Assembly: GCF_903946935.1 (NCBI RefSeq)
Contig: NZ_CAJAXH010000231.1
Span: 1 to 47,828, forward strand
Length of the DNA stretch: 47,828 nt
Direction: 5' to 3'
From: an uncultured Thiodictyon sp.
Lineage (GTDB): Bacteria; Pseudomonadota; Gammaproteobacteria; Chromatiales; Chromatiaceae
Of the stretch, positions 8,161 to 17,937 are shown piece by piece. Position numbers and translations under genes: made by a program. The notes under the pieces are model-generated. The model saw only the letters and a list, made by a program, of their open reading frames with translations. It searched no databases and had not been told where the DNA came from. Position 1 is the stretch's first letter. Each line of letters opens with the position of its first letter.

Positions 8161-11100
8161 ATGAAACGCCTGACGCGCCGCACCATCGCCTGGCTCCTCC
8201 GGCTCGGCGTCGTCTTCCTGGTTCTGCTGGCGTGCCTGACGACAGCCCTGCGCCTGGCACTGCCGATCGCCGACCGGTATCGCGACGAATTGACCCAGGG
8301 GCTGTCGGAGCAGCTCGGTTACCCGCTGCAGGTGAGAACCCTGACGCTGCGCCTCGCCGGTTGGACGCCGCGGCTGGTGCTGGGCGACGTGGTCATTATT
8401 TGGCCGCGGACCGGCGGCGCGCTCCTGCGCCTGCGCGCACTGGAACTGGACCTGGACCCCATCGCGTCGCTGCTGGCCGGCCGGCCGCGGCTGAGCGCGC
8501 TGACCCTGGTGGGGGCGCGCGTGGCGGTGCATCGCTCCCGCGACGGCAAGGTGAGCCTGGTCGGGCTCGGCGCGCTCGCCCCCGATGACCCGCATGCACT
8601 GGCGATCTTCCTGCGCCAGGGGCGGCTCAATATCACCGATGGCGATGCGCTGATCATCGACGACGCCCTGGGCGGGGCAGTGGTGCGACTGACGCGGGTG
8701 CGCCTGCGCCTGCACAACGACGGGCCGGTCCACCAATTGGAACTTTTGGCCACCCCGGTAGCGGCCGACACGCCGCTCAGTGGGGCCGGACCGGACGACG
8801 CCCAACTGCGGCTACACGCGGACCTGCGGGGGGATGCCGAAGACACCCGGCAGTGGAGTGGCGACCTCTATCTGAGCCTGGCCGGCGCCAACCTCGCCAC
8901 CCTAGTGCCCAACACCCTCATTGAGACTGGGTTGGTGCGCAGCCAAACCGTCCATTGGGAGAGCTGGAACCAGGTGCGACAGGGGGCGCTCGTGGAGAGC
9001 CGCAACCGCGTCGCGCTGCGCGGGGTGGCCCTGCACCAGGCGGCCCCGCTCGCCGCCGTCTCGCTGGAACGCCTCGACGGACTGGTCCGCGTCACCCCGG
9101 CGGCGGACGGCTGGCAGGTCCAGGTGGAGAAACTGGGACTCAAGGTGGACGGGGCCGAGCTGGCCGAGCTGGGGCTCGACCTGCGGCTAGCCGCGGACGG
9201 CCGGCCCCGCACCCTGGAGTTGGCGTCGACGGGGCTGGACCTGCAAGCGCTCACCCCGCTGCTGCGCACCTGGCCCACGTTGCCGGTCCCGCCCCTGCCA
9301 CTGGACCAAGACCTCATCGCCGCCCTGAACCCGCGCGTCCGGATGGAGCGACTGGCGGCCAGCATCGAGTTCCCGCCCGCGGGGCCGCCGCGCTGGCGGG
9401 CAACGGCGCAGGTGCGCTCCCTCGGCGTGGATCGACACGCACCCTTCCCGGGACTGGCTGGTCTCAACGCCCGCCTGCGGGCGGACCAGGACGGGGGCGA
9501 GCTGCGTCTGGAGTCCGCCGATTTGGCGCTCGATCTGCAACCGGTCTTCGACCAACCGCTGCACCTGGACCAATTGCGCGGCGACCTCAGCTGGGGGCGC
9601 GGTCCAAGCGGCGGCTGGCACCTGGCGAGCCAGTTGCTGGACCTGGCGAACGCCGATCTGACCGCGCAGGTGCGCTTTGCACTCGATCTCCCCGGCCCCG
9701 CGGACCCGCCGGACACCGGCCCCTTACTCGACCTGCGCGCCGCCCTGCACAACGGCAATATCGCGCAGACCCGCCGCTATCTCCCGGTCGGGAAACTCAA
9801 ACCGCAGCTCACCGACTGGCTCACCCAGGCCCTGGTGTCCGGACGCCTGTCCCGGGGCGACCTGGTGCTGCGCGGCCCCTTGAGGCATTACCCCTTTCGG
9901 GAGCAGCAAGGACGCTTCGAACTGGTCCTCGGGTATCGCGACCTGGTGTTCAACTACCAACACGGCTGGCCCCCGATCGAGGAGGCCACCGGGGAACTGC
10001 GCTTTCTCGGGCCGGGACTCGCGATCCGGATGGACACGGGGCGCATCTACGCGACTGCACTGAGCCAGGGCCAGGCCAGCATCGCCGACCTCTGGGGCCC
10101 GCACCGGCTGCCGATCCACGGCGAGGGGAGTGGGCCATCCACCGACGGGCTGAGGATCCTCACCGAAACCCCGCTAGCCGCACGCCTTGGACCGCTCGCG
10201 CGGACACTGGAGGTGGATGGGCCCATGCAGCTCGCCCTCGACCTGGATGTCCCACTGGGCAAGGGCGAGGCCCCGCTGGGGATAGACGGGCACTTATCCT
10301 GGCCCGCACCCGCCAACCTCAGCCTCAAGCACACGCCGGTCAAACTGACCGGACTCGCCGGCGACCTCAACTTCACCGGCAACACACTGCGCGCCGACAA
10401 CCTCCGCGGTCAGCTCTGGGGGCAGCCGGCCACGCTGACCATCGGCACCCAGGCCCCCGGGGATGCGTCCGCCGCCACCACCAGCATCCGCGCCCATTCC
10501 CGAACGCCCGCCACGGTGCTGGCCGCCCGCTTCCCCTCGCCCTTCTGGCGCCTCGCCACCGGCGATCTCGACTGGAACCTGGAGGTCGACCTGCGCAACA
10601 CCGACCTTACCGGGCCCGTGCTGCCGCTCGCCTACCGCCTGCGTTCGGACCTGCGGGGACTGGCGCTCAACCTCCCCGCGCCCCTGGGCAAGACCGCAGA
10701 GCAAGCACGCCCACTGGAACTCACAGGCGCCCTGGTCCCGGGGCGGAGCCTGACCGTCGCCGGCGCGGCAGCGCCAGTGGCGTTGGACCTGGCCCTGGCC
10801 CTGGCCCCCGCCCGCCTGGAGCACGGCCGGGTCACCCTGGGGGCGCCACGCGCCGTGCCGCCCGCGGCATCGTCCGGCTTGGTCATCGACGGCTCGCTCC
10901 CCGAGTTGAACCTACCCGCCTGGTCCGACTGGTGGGACCGGCACGCGCCCACCCTGGGGCTCACCACCAACCTGGGTGCGGCCACGGGTGCCAAGGCCGA
11001 GGCCGGGGGGCCGTCCGCCGATCTGCGCATCGCCCGGTTGGACCTGGGCGGACTCGCGCTGACCGACGCCCGGGTCCAGGCCGCCCGGACGGCCGCCGGC

Positions 11101-12222
11101 TGGGACCTGCAACTGCAATCCCGGGAGGTGGCGGGGAAGATCGGACTGCCCGGCACGGCGGCAGCCGGGGAACCCGCCACACCCCTGTCGCTGGACCTGG
11201 AGCGACTGGACATCAAGTCACTGATCCCGGCCGGGGGCGACGCGGACACCGCCCCTGCGCCCAGGTCTGCGCCGGTTTCCGCGAAGGTATACTCACCCCC
11301 GACGGCAATGGATCTGCGGGTGCAGGAACTGCGCTGGGGCGAGACCGGCCTCGGCCGCTTGAGCCTCACCCTGGGCCCGGACATCGCCGGACTGCGGGTC
11401 TCGCGCATCGTCTTCGAGGGCATCGGCGACACGCGCGTGACGGGAGACGGCGGTTGGCTGGACGCTCCCACCGGCGGGCATAGCCGACTCGCCCTGACGC
11501 TGAGGTCCGCGGATACCGGCCCCTTACTGCGGGCACTGGACTATGCCCCAGTACTCAGTCCCACCACGGTAGACGCGCGCCTGCACCTTGACTGGCCCGG
11601 CGGTTTTTCGGCCTTTTCGCTGGCACGTTCGACCGGCCGAATCGAGTTGGACGTGGGTCCGGGGCGGTTGCTCGACGTGGACCCCGGGGTCGGACGGGTG
11701 CTCGGCTTTCTCAACCTGGGTGAATTGGGGCGCCGCTTGTCACTGGATTTCACCGACCTCTATGAGAAGGGGTTCGTCTTCGCACGCATCACCGGGCGCA
11801 TCGAGGTCGCTGGCGGCCAGGCACGCCTGCGAACCTTCGCCATCGATGGGCCGTCCAGCGACATCCGGGTCAGCGGGTTCGCCGACCTGGGCCAGCGCAC
11901 CTTCGACCAGACGGTGACCGTCGAACCCAGCATCGGCACCAGCGTGGCCCTGGCGAGCGGGGTGGCCGGCGGCCCGGTGGTGGGGGCCGCGGTCTATCTG
12001 GTCGACCGTCTCACCGGCGGCGCGCTCGACCGCCTGGCCAGCTACCAGTACCGCATGACCGGCCCCTGGAGCAAACCGGAACTGACCCCGATCGGCTGGG
12101 AGCCCTTCGCGCGCGGCGCGCGCCCGCACCAGGACAACGGCGCCGCCGACACCCAGCCGGACGGCCCCCCAGGGCACACCGCCGCGCCCCGCCGGGAGAA
12201 CGAGAACCGCTTCTTTGAGTAG
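8161..12222 (+). CDS. yhdP: YhdP family AsmA-like inner-membrane protein
   Basis: A 1353-residue protein from ATG at 8161; an in-frame TTG seven codons upstream lies in the repeat arm and is less likely. A single N-terminal membrane helix (about residues 8-36, rich in Leu and Val) anchors a very long periplasmic part of repetitive beta-strand character, typical of AsmA/YhdP bridge-like proteins (1266 residues in E. coli). The C-terminal region has the AsmA-like pattern (GRLLDVDPGVGRVLGFLNLG, FTDLYEKGFVF, IDGPSSDIRVSGFADL). YhdP-type proteins take part with TamB and YdbH in moving phospholipid to the outer membrane. Its place after maf-rng is the conserved gammaproteobacterial order; tldD, often next, is replaced here by alr. 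The last 50 residues are Pro-rich and charged. Confidence 0.9.
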   Translation: MKRLTRRTIAWLLRLGVVFLVLLACLTTALRLALPIADRYRDELTQGLSEQLGYPLQVRTLTLRLAGWTPRLVLGDVVIIWPRTGGALLRLRALELDLDPIASLLAGRPRLSALTLVGARVAVHRSRDGKVSLVGLGALAPDDPHALAIFLRQGRLNITDGDALIIDDALGGAVVRLTRVRLRLHNDGPVHQLELLATPVAADTPLSGAGPDDAQLRLHADLRGDAEDTRQWSGDLYLSLAGANLATLVPNTLIETGLVRSQTVHWESWNQVRQGALVESRNRVALRGVALHQAAPLAAVSLERLDGLVRVTPAADGWQVQVEKLGLKVDGAELAELGLDLRLAADGRPRTLELASTGLDLQALTPLLRTWPTLPVPPLPLDQDLIAALNPRVRMERLAASIEFPPAGPPRWRATAQVRSLGVDRHAPFPGLAGLNARLRADQDGGELRLESADLALDLQPVFDQPLHLDQLRGDLSWGRGPSGGWHLASQLLDLANADLTAQVRFALDLPGPADPPDTGPLLDLRAALHNGNIAQTRRYLPVGKLKPQLTDWLTQALVSGRLSRGDLVLRGPLRHYPFREQQGRFELVLGYRDLVFNYQHGWPPIEEATGELRFLGPGLAIRMDTGRIYATALSQGQASIADLWGPHRLPIHGEGSGPSTDGLRILTETPLAARLGPLARTLEVDGPMQLALDLDVPLGKGEAPLGIDGHLSWPAPANLSLKHTPVKLTGLAGDLNFTGNTLRADNLRGQLWGQPATLTIGTQAPGDASAATTSIRAHSRTPATVLAARFPSPFWRLATGDLDWNLEVDLRNTDLTGPVLPLAYRLRSDLRGLALNLPAPLGKTAEQARPLELTGALVPGRSLTVAGAAAPVALDLALALAPARLEHGRVTLGAPRAVPPAASSGLVIDGSLPELNLPAWSDWWDRHAPTLGLTTNLGAATGAKAEAGGPSADLRIARLDLGGLALTDARVQAARTAAGWDLQLQSREVAGKIGLPGTAAAGEPATPLSLDLERLDIKSLIPAGGDADTAPAPRSAPVSAKVYSPPTAMDLRVQELRWGETGLGRLSLTLGPDIAGLRVSRIVFEGIGDTRVTGDGGWLDAPTGGHSRLALTLRSADTGPLLRALDYAPVLSPTTVDARLHLDWPGGFSAFSLARSTGRIELDVGPGRLLDVDPGVGRVLGFLNLGELGRRLSLDFTDLYEKGFVFARITGRIEVAGGQARLRTFAIDGPSSDIRVSGFADLGQRTFDQTVTVEPSIGTSVALASGVAGGPVVGAAVYLVDRLTGGALDRLASYQYRMTGPWSKPELTPIGWEPFARGARPHQDNGAADTQPDGPPGHTAAPRRENENRFFE

Positions 12223-12260
12223 ACGATACCGATTTTTCAGGTAAATTCAGGGAGACCTTG

Positions 12261-13376
12261 ATGACCCGTCCCACGCGCGCCCATATCGATCTCACCGCAC
12301 TGCGCCATAACCTTGCCTATGCCCGGGGGCTGGCCGGGTCCGCGCGCCTGGTCGCGGTGGTCAAGGCCAACGGCTACGGACACGGGGCGGTGACGGTGGC
12401 CCACGCCCTGGAGGGGGCGGTGGAAGCCCTCGGGGTCGCCTGCATCGAGGAGGCCAGCGAGCTGCGCGAGTCCGGCATCGGCACCCCCATCCTGCTGCTG
12501 GAGGGGGTGGTCGACCCGGACGAACTCGCCCTGGCCGAGCGTTTGGCCCTCGCCGTGGTGGTCCACAATCGGGAGCAACTTGGGTGGGTGCAGGCGGCCC
12601 GTCCGGCACGGCCGCTGGCCTGTTGGCTCAAACTCGACACCGGCATGCACCGGCTGGGCTTCACCCCGGCCGCCTTGGCCGGCGCCCATGCGGCCTTGAC
12701 CGCGTGCCCCCAGGTGGATCAAGTGGTGTTGATGACCCATCTGGCCCGCGCCGACGAGTTGGACCAACCTTACACCAACCGACAGTTGGCGCTCTTCGCG
12801 CAGGTCTGCGGCGACCTGGCCGCACCCCGCAGCCTGGCCAGTTCCGCCGGGCTGCTGGCCTGGCCGGCGGCCATCGGCGACTGGGTGCGCCCCGGCATCA
12901 TGCTCTACGGCGCTTCGCCGCTGGGTGAGGGGCACCAATCGGCCGCGCGGCTGCGCCCGGTCATGACCCTGGAATCGGCCCTGATTGCGGTGCGCGACCT
13001 GGCGGCCGGCGAGCCCCTCGGCTACGGCGGGCGCTTCGTCTGCGAGCGCCCGACCCGGGTCGGGGTGGTGGCCGCCGGCTATGCGGACGGCTATCCCCGC
13101 CATGCCCGGGACGGCACCCCGGTGGCAGTCAATGGCCAACTGACACGGCTCATCGGGCGGGTCTCCATGGACATGCTGACGGTCGACCTGACCGAGTTGC
13201 CTCAGGCACAGATCGGCGACCCGGTGGAGTTGTGGGGCCGCCGGGTCAGCGCCAACGCCGTGGCCGCGGCCAGCGACACCATCGCCTACCAGCTCTTTAC
13301 CGGGGTGACCGCGCGGGTGCCGCTCATCCATCACGCTGGTGAAATGGCACTGGAGTCCGCAAATAGAGGCGATTGA
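12261..13376 (+). CDS. alr: Alanine racemase
   Basis: A 371-residue PLP enzyme from ATG at 12261, with GGGAGA six bases upstream; the in-frame TTG at 12258 is ignored. The PLP lysine is K35 in VVKANGYGHG. Other family motifs are KLDTGMHRLGF, MLYGASP, GYGGRF, AAGYADGYPR and GRVSMDMLTVDL. Fold-type III barrel enzymes of this family interconvert L- and D-alanine for peptidoglycan. The length is normal, with a short extra tail. It lies 38 bases after yhdP and 21 bases before the next gene, so it probably belongs to a longer operon. Confidence 0.96.
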   Translation: MTRPTRAHIDLTALRHNLAYARGLAGSARLVAVVKANGYGHGAVTVAHALEGAVEALGVACIEEASELRESGIGTPILLLEGVVDPDELALAERLALAVVVHNREQLGWVQAARPARPLACWLKLDTGMHRLGFTPAALAGAHAALTACPQVDQVVLMTHLARADELDQPYTNRQLALFAQVCGDLAAPRSLASSAGLLAWPAAIGDWVRPGIMLYGASPLGEGHQSAARLRPVMTLESALIAVRDLAAGEPLGYGGRFVCERPTRVGVVAAGYADGYPRHARDGTPVAVNGQLTRLIGRVSMDMLTVDLTELPQAQIGDPVELWGRRVSANAVAAASDTIAYQLFTGVTARVPLIHHAGEMALESANRGD

Positions 13377-13397
13377 AGGCCATCCGCAGCGCTTGAC

Positions 13398-14444
13398 ATG
13401 CCGACAACTCCACTCACGCATCACGAGATCCTGGCCCTGGTCGAGCCGTTGGCCCGCCGTGGGCGGCAGCTCGACCTGGCCGCCAGCGACCGCGCCGAGC
13501 GGCGCCTGGCGTTCCAGACCCGGGAGGTCACGGTCGCACCGCCCTTAGGCCCGGTGCTGCAGGAGACCCTGATCCTGGAGCAGCCGGCGAGCGATGTCTA
13601 CCGACTCACCCGGACCCTGACTACTCAGGCCGGGCTCATGGCCGAACTGCGCGTCGAGGGTGAGGCACTGGACGGACTCATCGAGCGGCTGGAACGCGTG
13701 CCCGCGGCGGGTCGGTTCCTGGTGCGGCAGGGGGTGATCTTGGCCCGGAGCGATCGGCTCGTGCCCGACGCCGCTGGCCCTGCCGCTACCGACCGAGTGG
13801 TCCTGGCGGGGGCAACGGCCGAGCTGGGCGTGCTGCGGTTCGCCTTCGATACCATGACCGGGCCCGGTTGGCCCGCCGAGATCCGCCTGACCCCAGCGCC
13901 GGGGCAGTCCTGCACGCTGCCAGAGGACCTGCTCGCGGTCCTGGGCTGGAGCTGGAAGGCGCTGGAGCGCACCCCCCAGGGGTGGCGTTCCAGCCTGCGG
14001 GTGGCCAAGCGCGAACCAGAGCGCACCGCCGACTGCGAGCGCAAACTGACGCGGACCTTCGAGCATTTGGTGAGGACCCTGGGGCAGCCCCCGGGGCGCT
14101 TCCACCAACGCTTGCGCCTGGCTCGTTGGGTCTTTGTCGGGCGGCGGCTGGCGGGGATACTCGTGGTGCTGGGCGCCCTGGTGTGCGGGCCGGCGATCCT
14201 GTATTTCGACCCGCCGCACGACTCGGTGCTGCGCCTCCTGGCCTTCAATACGCCCAATTTACTCATTATCGCCTGGTTCGGCATACGTGAGAGGCCCAGC
14301 CTGCGACCGCCCCGCCGCCCCCGCCCGCTGTCGGCGGACGCCTGGGCGCCGCCCCCCGCGCCGCCAGGTGCGTCCGGGCGGCCGGCACCGACGGGGCGCT
14401 GGCAACGCACCGGGCGGTGGTTGACCCGAATCATTCACCCCTAG
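13398..14444 (+). CDS. Uncharacterised protein with two C-terminal membrane segments
   Basis: A 348-residue protein that I do not recognise. Residues 1-240 are soluble and charged, with regular hydrophobic spacing (LILEQPASDVYRLTRTL, VVLAGATAELGVLRFAFD). Two hydrophobic segments follow (about 248-270, AGILVVLGALVCGPAILYF, and 278-295, LLAFNTPNLLIIAW), and then a Pro/Arg-rich cytoplasmic-type tail. It starts 21 bases after alr and ends about 18 bases before the pseudo-receiver protein, so it probably belongs to the operon leading to the AAA/VWA pair. Membrane anchoring of that complex is an inference. Confidence 0.7.
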   Translation: MPTTPLTHHEILALVEPLARRGRQLDLAASDRAERRLAFQTREVTVAPPLGPVLQETLILEQPASDVYRLTRTLTTQAGLMAELRVEGEALDGLIERLERVPAAGRFLVRQGVILARSDRLVPDAAGPAATDRVVLAGATAELGVLRFAFDTMTGPGWPAEIRLTPAPGQSCTLPEDLLAVLGWSWKALERTPQGWRSSLRVAKREPERTADCERKLTRTFEHLVRTLGQPPGRFHQRLRLARWVFVGRRLAGILVVLGALVCGPAILYFDPPHDSVLRLLAFNTPNLLIIAWFGIRERPSLRPPRRPRPLSADAWAPPPAPPGASGRPAPTGRWQRTGRWLTRIIHP

Positions 14445-14462
14445 AGGACGCTATTGCCAACC

Positions 14463-15437
14463 ATGAGCGAACAACCAATGCGCATTGCCGTCAGCATCAA
14501 GGATCGCGCGGCACAACAGAACGTGTCCAACCTGTTCATTAGCGCCGGGGCGAGCGTCCAGGTCTGCGATGACGCGGCGGCGATCCTGGAGGTCGCCGAC
14601 GACCTACAGGCCATTGTGCTGGGACTGAGCGCCGCCCCGGAGAAGACCTTCGACGCACTGGTCGTGCTGCGCCAACATTTAGCGAACATCCCGATCTTTG
14701 TCGTCCACGACGCCGCCGGGGAGCGGCACGCCAAGCGCGCAACCCGCTTCGGCGCCACGCTGGTCATCTCGCAGGAGCTGTTGCCGCAACGCATCGGTCG
14801 TTTGCTGCAAAAGCTTGCACCAAAGCGCGCGCCCGAGCCGGCGCCGGCCATCCGCGCGCCGGGCTGGGTCGGGGCCAAAGCGGATTCGGCCTATGAGATC
14901 CAATCGATGGACCTGGGGGCCTGGCTATCGATCCCCGGCAACCGGCGCTTGCTCGGCATGGAGGAGCCCACGGCCGGGGGCGCGACGCCGGACGCGAGCC
15001 CAGCGCAACGGCCTGAGCCGCCGGGCACCGAACGTACGCGCGAAGGGTTGGGGGTGGCCGCGGCACCGGCGGTGGGCGCGCCACCAACCGGGAGGACAGA
15101 GCAGGCGCCGGACGGCCTCGGCGACGGCCCGCGCGAACAGTCCGGGGCGCAGAACGCCGCCATCCTGGAGGCCCACCTGCAACGGGAAAAGCACCTGCAT
15201 GAACTCGAACACAAGATGCGCGAGCGACTCCAGGCCGAGTTGCGGCAGGAACTGACCCAGCGCATCACCGCTAGCGAGGCGAATATGCAGGACCAGCTCG
15301 CCGAGGTCCTGGCCGAGGTCAGGCGCGACAGCGCCGCGGCCATCCGTCGCGTCTATCTCACCCTGGTTGCCCTGGTCGCCCTGCTGGCGCTCGCGGGCGG
15401 CGGCCTGGCCCTGGCGTGGCGTCTGGGGGTCTGGTGA
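14463..15437 (+). CDS. Pseudo-receiver, coiled-coil, tail-anchored protein
   Basis: A 324-residue protein from ATG at 14463. Residues 6-120 follow the alternating pattern of a CheY-like fold (MRIAVSIKD, VQVCDDAAAIL, AIVLGLS, IPIFVVHD, ATLVISQE). The strand that should end in the phospho-acceptor Asp reads IVLGLS, so phosphorylation seems impossible. A low-complexity linker (about 125-225) leads to a coiled coil rich in Glu, Arg and Gln (about 230-295). A single terminal membrane helix (VYLTLVALVALLALAGGG) ends in a short AWRLGVW. This is a tail-anchored design with a cytoplasmic signalling-like head. It ends 37 bases before the AAA ATPase gene, which suggests it positions that ATPase at the membrane. 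Confidence 0.7.
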   Translation: MSEQPMRIAVSIKDRAAQQNVSNLFISAGASVQVCDDAAAILEVADDLQAIVLGLSAAPEKTFDALVVLRQHLANIPIFVVHDAAGERHAKRATRFGATLVISQELLPQRIGRLLQKLAPKRAPEPAPAIRAPGWVGAKADSAYEIQSMDLGAWLSIPGNRRLLGMEEPTAGGATPDASPAQRPEPPGTERTREGLGVAAAPAVGAPPTGRTEQAPDGLGDGPREQSGAQNAAILEAHLQREKHLHELEHKMRERLQAELRQELTQRITASEANMQDQLAEVLAEVRRDSAAAIRRVYLTLVALVALLALAGGGLALAWRLGVW

Positions 15438-15474
15438 GCGACCGACCGGCCCAGCGCACGCAGGCATCCTCTAC

Positions 15475-16569
15475 ATGAACATTCCCGCCGTCTCCATCGC
15501 CGCGGCCAAGTCGGCGCTGATCGAACAGTACGCGGACCCGCTCCTGCGGCAGCGTGCCTCCATGCTGTGGGGCACCCGCGGGGTGGGCAAGTCGTCCATC
15601 GTCCGCCAGGTCGCGGCCCATTTCGGCGTGCCGCTGGTGGATTTGCGACTCACCACCATCGAGCCGGTGGACATCCGCGGCGCCATCTGGGTGGACGAGA
15701 AGCAGGCCAAGACCGTCTGGTTCCCACCCGAGTTCCTCCCCGGGCCGCAGGAGCCCAACGGCATCCTGTTCCTCGATGAGCTGACCGCCGCCGACCAGCG
15801 CCTGCAGATCTCGGCCTATTCGCTGATCCTGGACCGGCGGGTCGGCCATTACACCCTGCCGGACGGCTGGCAGGTGATCGCCGCCGGCAACGCCAGTTTT
15901 CATGGGGCCGTGACCCATGACATGGGCACCGCACTGTCCGATCGCATGTTCCATTTCAACGTACAGACCGTGATCGACGCCTTCCTGGCCCACGCCCTGG
16001 CGCAGGGCTTCGCCCCGGCGGTGCTGGCCTATCTCAAGGTGCGCCCGGATCGGCTCGACGATACCGCGGCCCAACTCGCCAACGACCACCTGGTCGGCGC
16101 CAGCCCGCGGGGTTGGGAGGACATCTCCAACGTGCTCCAGTCCGGCCTGTCCGAGTCGGCCAAGCGGGTCTTCGTCCAGGGCCGTATCGGGGCCGCCAAC
16201 GCGGCCGAGTTCTTCGGGGTGCTCAAGGAGATCCAGTCCGGGGTAGACGTGCTGCGGCTGCTGGAGGCCAAGCCCGGGGCGGAGACCGCCGCCCTGCTGC
16301 CGACTAGCCTGGATGCGCTCTACGGCATGGTCTACGGACTGCTCGCCGCCAGCCGGGAGGCGTTGAGCCTGGCCCGGGCGCTGGCCATCATCGAACAATT
16401 GCCGGACGCCCGGGGGCAGACGCCCCTGCCCATCCGCGAGACGCAGACACTCGCGATGGAGTTGCTGTTCCAACACGCACTGGAGTCCGGCCTGGAGTCC
16501 GCGATCTATGGCAGCGACGCCTACCGGCGCTATCTTGACCAGCGCAAGGCGGATGGGTTGGGCAGCTAG
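15475..16569 (+). CDS. MoxR-type AAA ATPase
   Basis: A 364-residue protein from ATG at 15475. Walker A is GTRGVGKSS (33-41) and Walker B ILFLDE (97-102), with the sensor-like VIAAGNASFHG and SDRMFHFNV following. This is the MoxR/YehL-like branch that partners with VWA-domain proteins. Such ATPases act as chaperone-like remodellers, inserting cofactors or activating complexes. The next gene, 21 bases downstream, encodes exactly such a VWA partner, which supports the call. The target cannot be read from the sequence. The open frame extends upstream through the 3' end of the preceding gene, but ATG at 15475 fits the family start (MNIPAVSIAAAKSAL). Confidence 0.85.
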   Translation: MNIPAVSIAAAKSALIEQYADPLLRQRASMLWGTRGVGKSSIVRQVAAHFGVPLVDLRLTTIEPVDIRGAIWVDEKQAKTVWFPPEFLPGPQEPNGILFLDELTAADQRLQISAYSLILDRRVGHYTLPDGWQVIAAGNASFHGAVTHDMGTALSDRMFHFNVQTVIDAFLAHALAQGFAPAVLAYLKVRPDRLDDTAAQLANDHLVGASPRGWEDISNVLQSGLSESAKRVFVQGRIGAANAAEFFGVLKEIQSGVDVLRLLEAKPGAETAALLPTSLDALYGMVYGLLAASREALSLARALAIIEQLPDARGQTPLPIRETQTLAMELLFQHALESGLESAIYGSDAYRRYLDQRKADGLGS

Positions 16570-16590
16570 CCCAAGGCCATCCGGACACCC

Positions 16591-17937
16591 ATGAACCCCA
16601 TCTACACGCACCGCGGCACCCGGGCCATCCAGCGCATGGTCGAATACGCCCCGTCCAGCGGGGGGCTGGCCCTGTGGATCGATCATCGCGACCTACCCGA
16701 CGCCCCCACTGCACTGACGGCGGCCAATGACGGCTCGACCATCTTCTACGGCCCCGGCTTTGAGTCCCTGTCACTCCCCCAGCAGGCGGGCCTGGTCGCC
16801 CACGAGGTGTTGCATGTCGCCCTACGCCACCGCCCGCGCTATGTGACCTTGCGCGGCCTGCTGGGGGACGTCGACCTGCCGCTCTTCAATTGCTGCGCGG
16901 ACGCCATCGTCAACAGCGCGCTCGGTCACCTGAGCTGGCTGGAACTGCCCAGGTCCGCGGTCACGCTGGAGGGCGTTTTGCGCCATGCGCTGAAGCTCGA
17001 TCTCTCCACCGAGCAGGCCCTGCTCGACTGGGACTTGGAGCGGCTCTATCGGGCGATCGACGACCGGGGGCCGTCGCTGCCGTCCGCTGGGCGCCGCGGC
17101 AGCGGGTCGCGCCAGGCCGAATCGCCGGACGCGGCGGCCGAGCGGGCGGGCGAGACGGAGAACCTGGGGGCAAGCGACGGGGCCTGGCGTCCGGACGGCC
17201 CCCGCTCGGCCCAGGTCCGGCGCCTGGCCGGCGATCTGCGTGACGACCTATGGCCAGGCCCGGACGAGGACCGTCCCGAGAATGCGCCGGAGCAGGCCCG
17301 GGAATGGGGCGAACGCCTACTGCGCGCCCACACCGGCGATGGCGCCTTCTCGCTGCTGCGCACCCTGCTCGCCGACCTGCCGCGGCTGCGCACCCCCTGG
17401 GAACACCTGCTGCGCACCCATCTGACGCGCGGGCTGTCGTTGCAACCCGGGCTGTCCTGGTCGCGCCCGTCGCGCTCCTATCAGGCCAACAAGGGGCGGG
17501 TCGGCACCCATGGGCGCCTGCCCTGGGAACCCGGTCGCGCCGCCGCCCGGACGGTGGCGCGGTTGGTGGTGATGGTCGACTGCTCAGGCTCCATCGAGGA
17601 CCCATTACTCGACCGCTTCGCCCAAGAGGTGGAGGCCGCCAGCCGCCGGCTGGAGGCGCGGATCGTCGTCATCGTCGGCGATGACCGGGTCACCGGGGTC
17701 GCGACCTTCGAGCCCGGCCGCTCCAACCTGCGCGAACTGGTCTTCAACGGCGGCGGCGGCACCGACTTCTCCCCCCTGTTGCGCGAGGCCGACCGCCACC
17801 GCCCCGACCTGGGACTCTTCCTCACCGACCTCCAGGGGCCGGCCGACTGGCACCCCACCTGGCCGGTCATCTGGGCCGTGCCGGTCGCCTATCAGGATGC
17901 GGTGGTGCCCTTTGGGCGGAAGCTGGTGCTGGGCTGA
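16591..17937 (+). CDS. HExxH metallopeptidase-like plus VWA protein
   Basis: A 448-residue protein. The N-terminal domain carries HEVLH at 71-75 (HExxH zinc motif) in the DUF2201 style. The middle, about 150-250, is charged linker. The C-terminal VWA-like domain contains the metal-ion-dependent adhesion motif DCSGS from D330 and a GGGGTDFSPLL loop near 388. Proteins of this design are encoded beside MoxR-type ATPases, as here (21-base gap), and presumably form a two-component remodelling pair. Whether the HExxH is active is unknown. It closes the operon; the next 370 bases have no gene. Confidence 0.85.
   Translation: MNPIYTHRGTRAIQRMVEYAPSSGGLALWIDHRDLPDAPTALTAANDGSTIFYGPGFESLSLPQQAGLVAHEVLHVALRHRPRYVTLRGLLGDVDLPLFNCCADAIVNSALGHLSWLELPRSAVTLEGVLRHALKLDLSTEQALLDWDLERLYRAIDDRGPSLPSAGRRGSGSRQAESPDAAAERAGETENLGASDGAWRPDGPRSAQVRRLAGDLRDDLWPGPDEDRPENAPEQAREWGERLLRAHTGDGAFSLLRTLLADLPRLRTPWEHLLRTHLTRGLSLQPGLSWSRPSRSYQANKGRVGTHGRLPWEPGRAAARTVARLVVMVDCSGSIEDPLLDRFAQEVEAASRRLEARIVVIVGDDRVTGVATFEPGRSNLRELVFNGGGGTDFSPLLREADRHRPDLGLFLTDLQGPADWHPTWPVIWAVPVAYQDAVVPFGRKLVLG

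Noticed and set aside
8955-11483. 842-residue open frame inside yhdP
   Set aside because: Arg/Pro/Gly-rich shadow in another frame of yhdP, with no recognisable motif.
12237-13424. 395-residue minus-strand frame opposite alr
   Set aside because: Antisense to a clear alanine racemase; composition rich in His, Gln and Gly as in shadow frames.
15358-16686. 442-residue minus-strand frame opposite the MoxR gene
   Set aside because: Antisense shadow of a motif-complete AAA ATPase.
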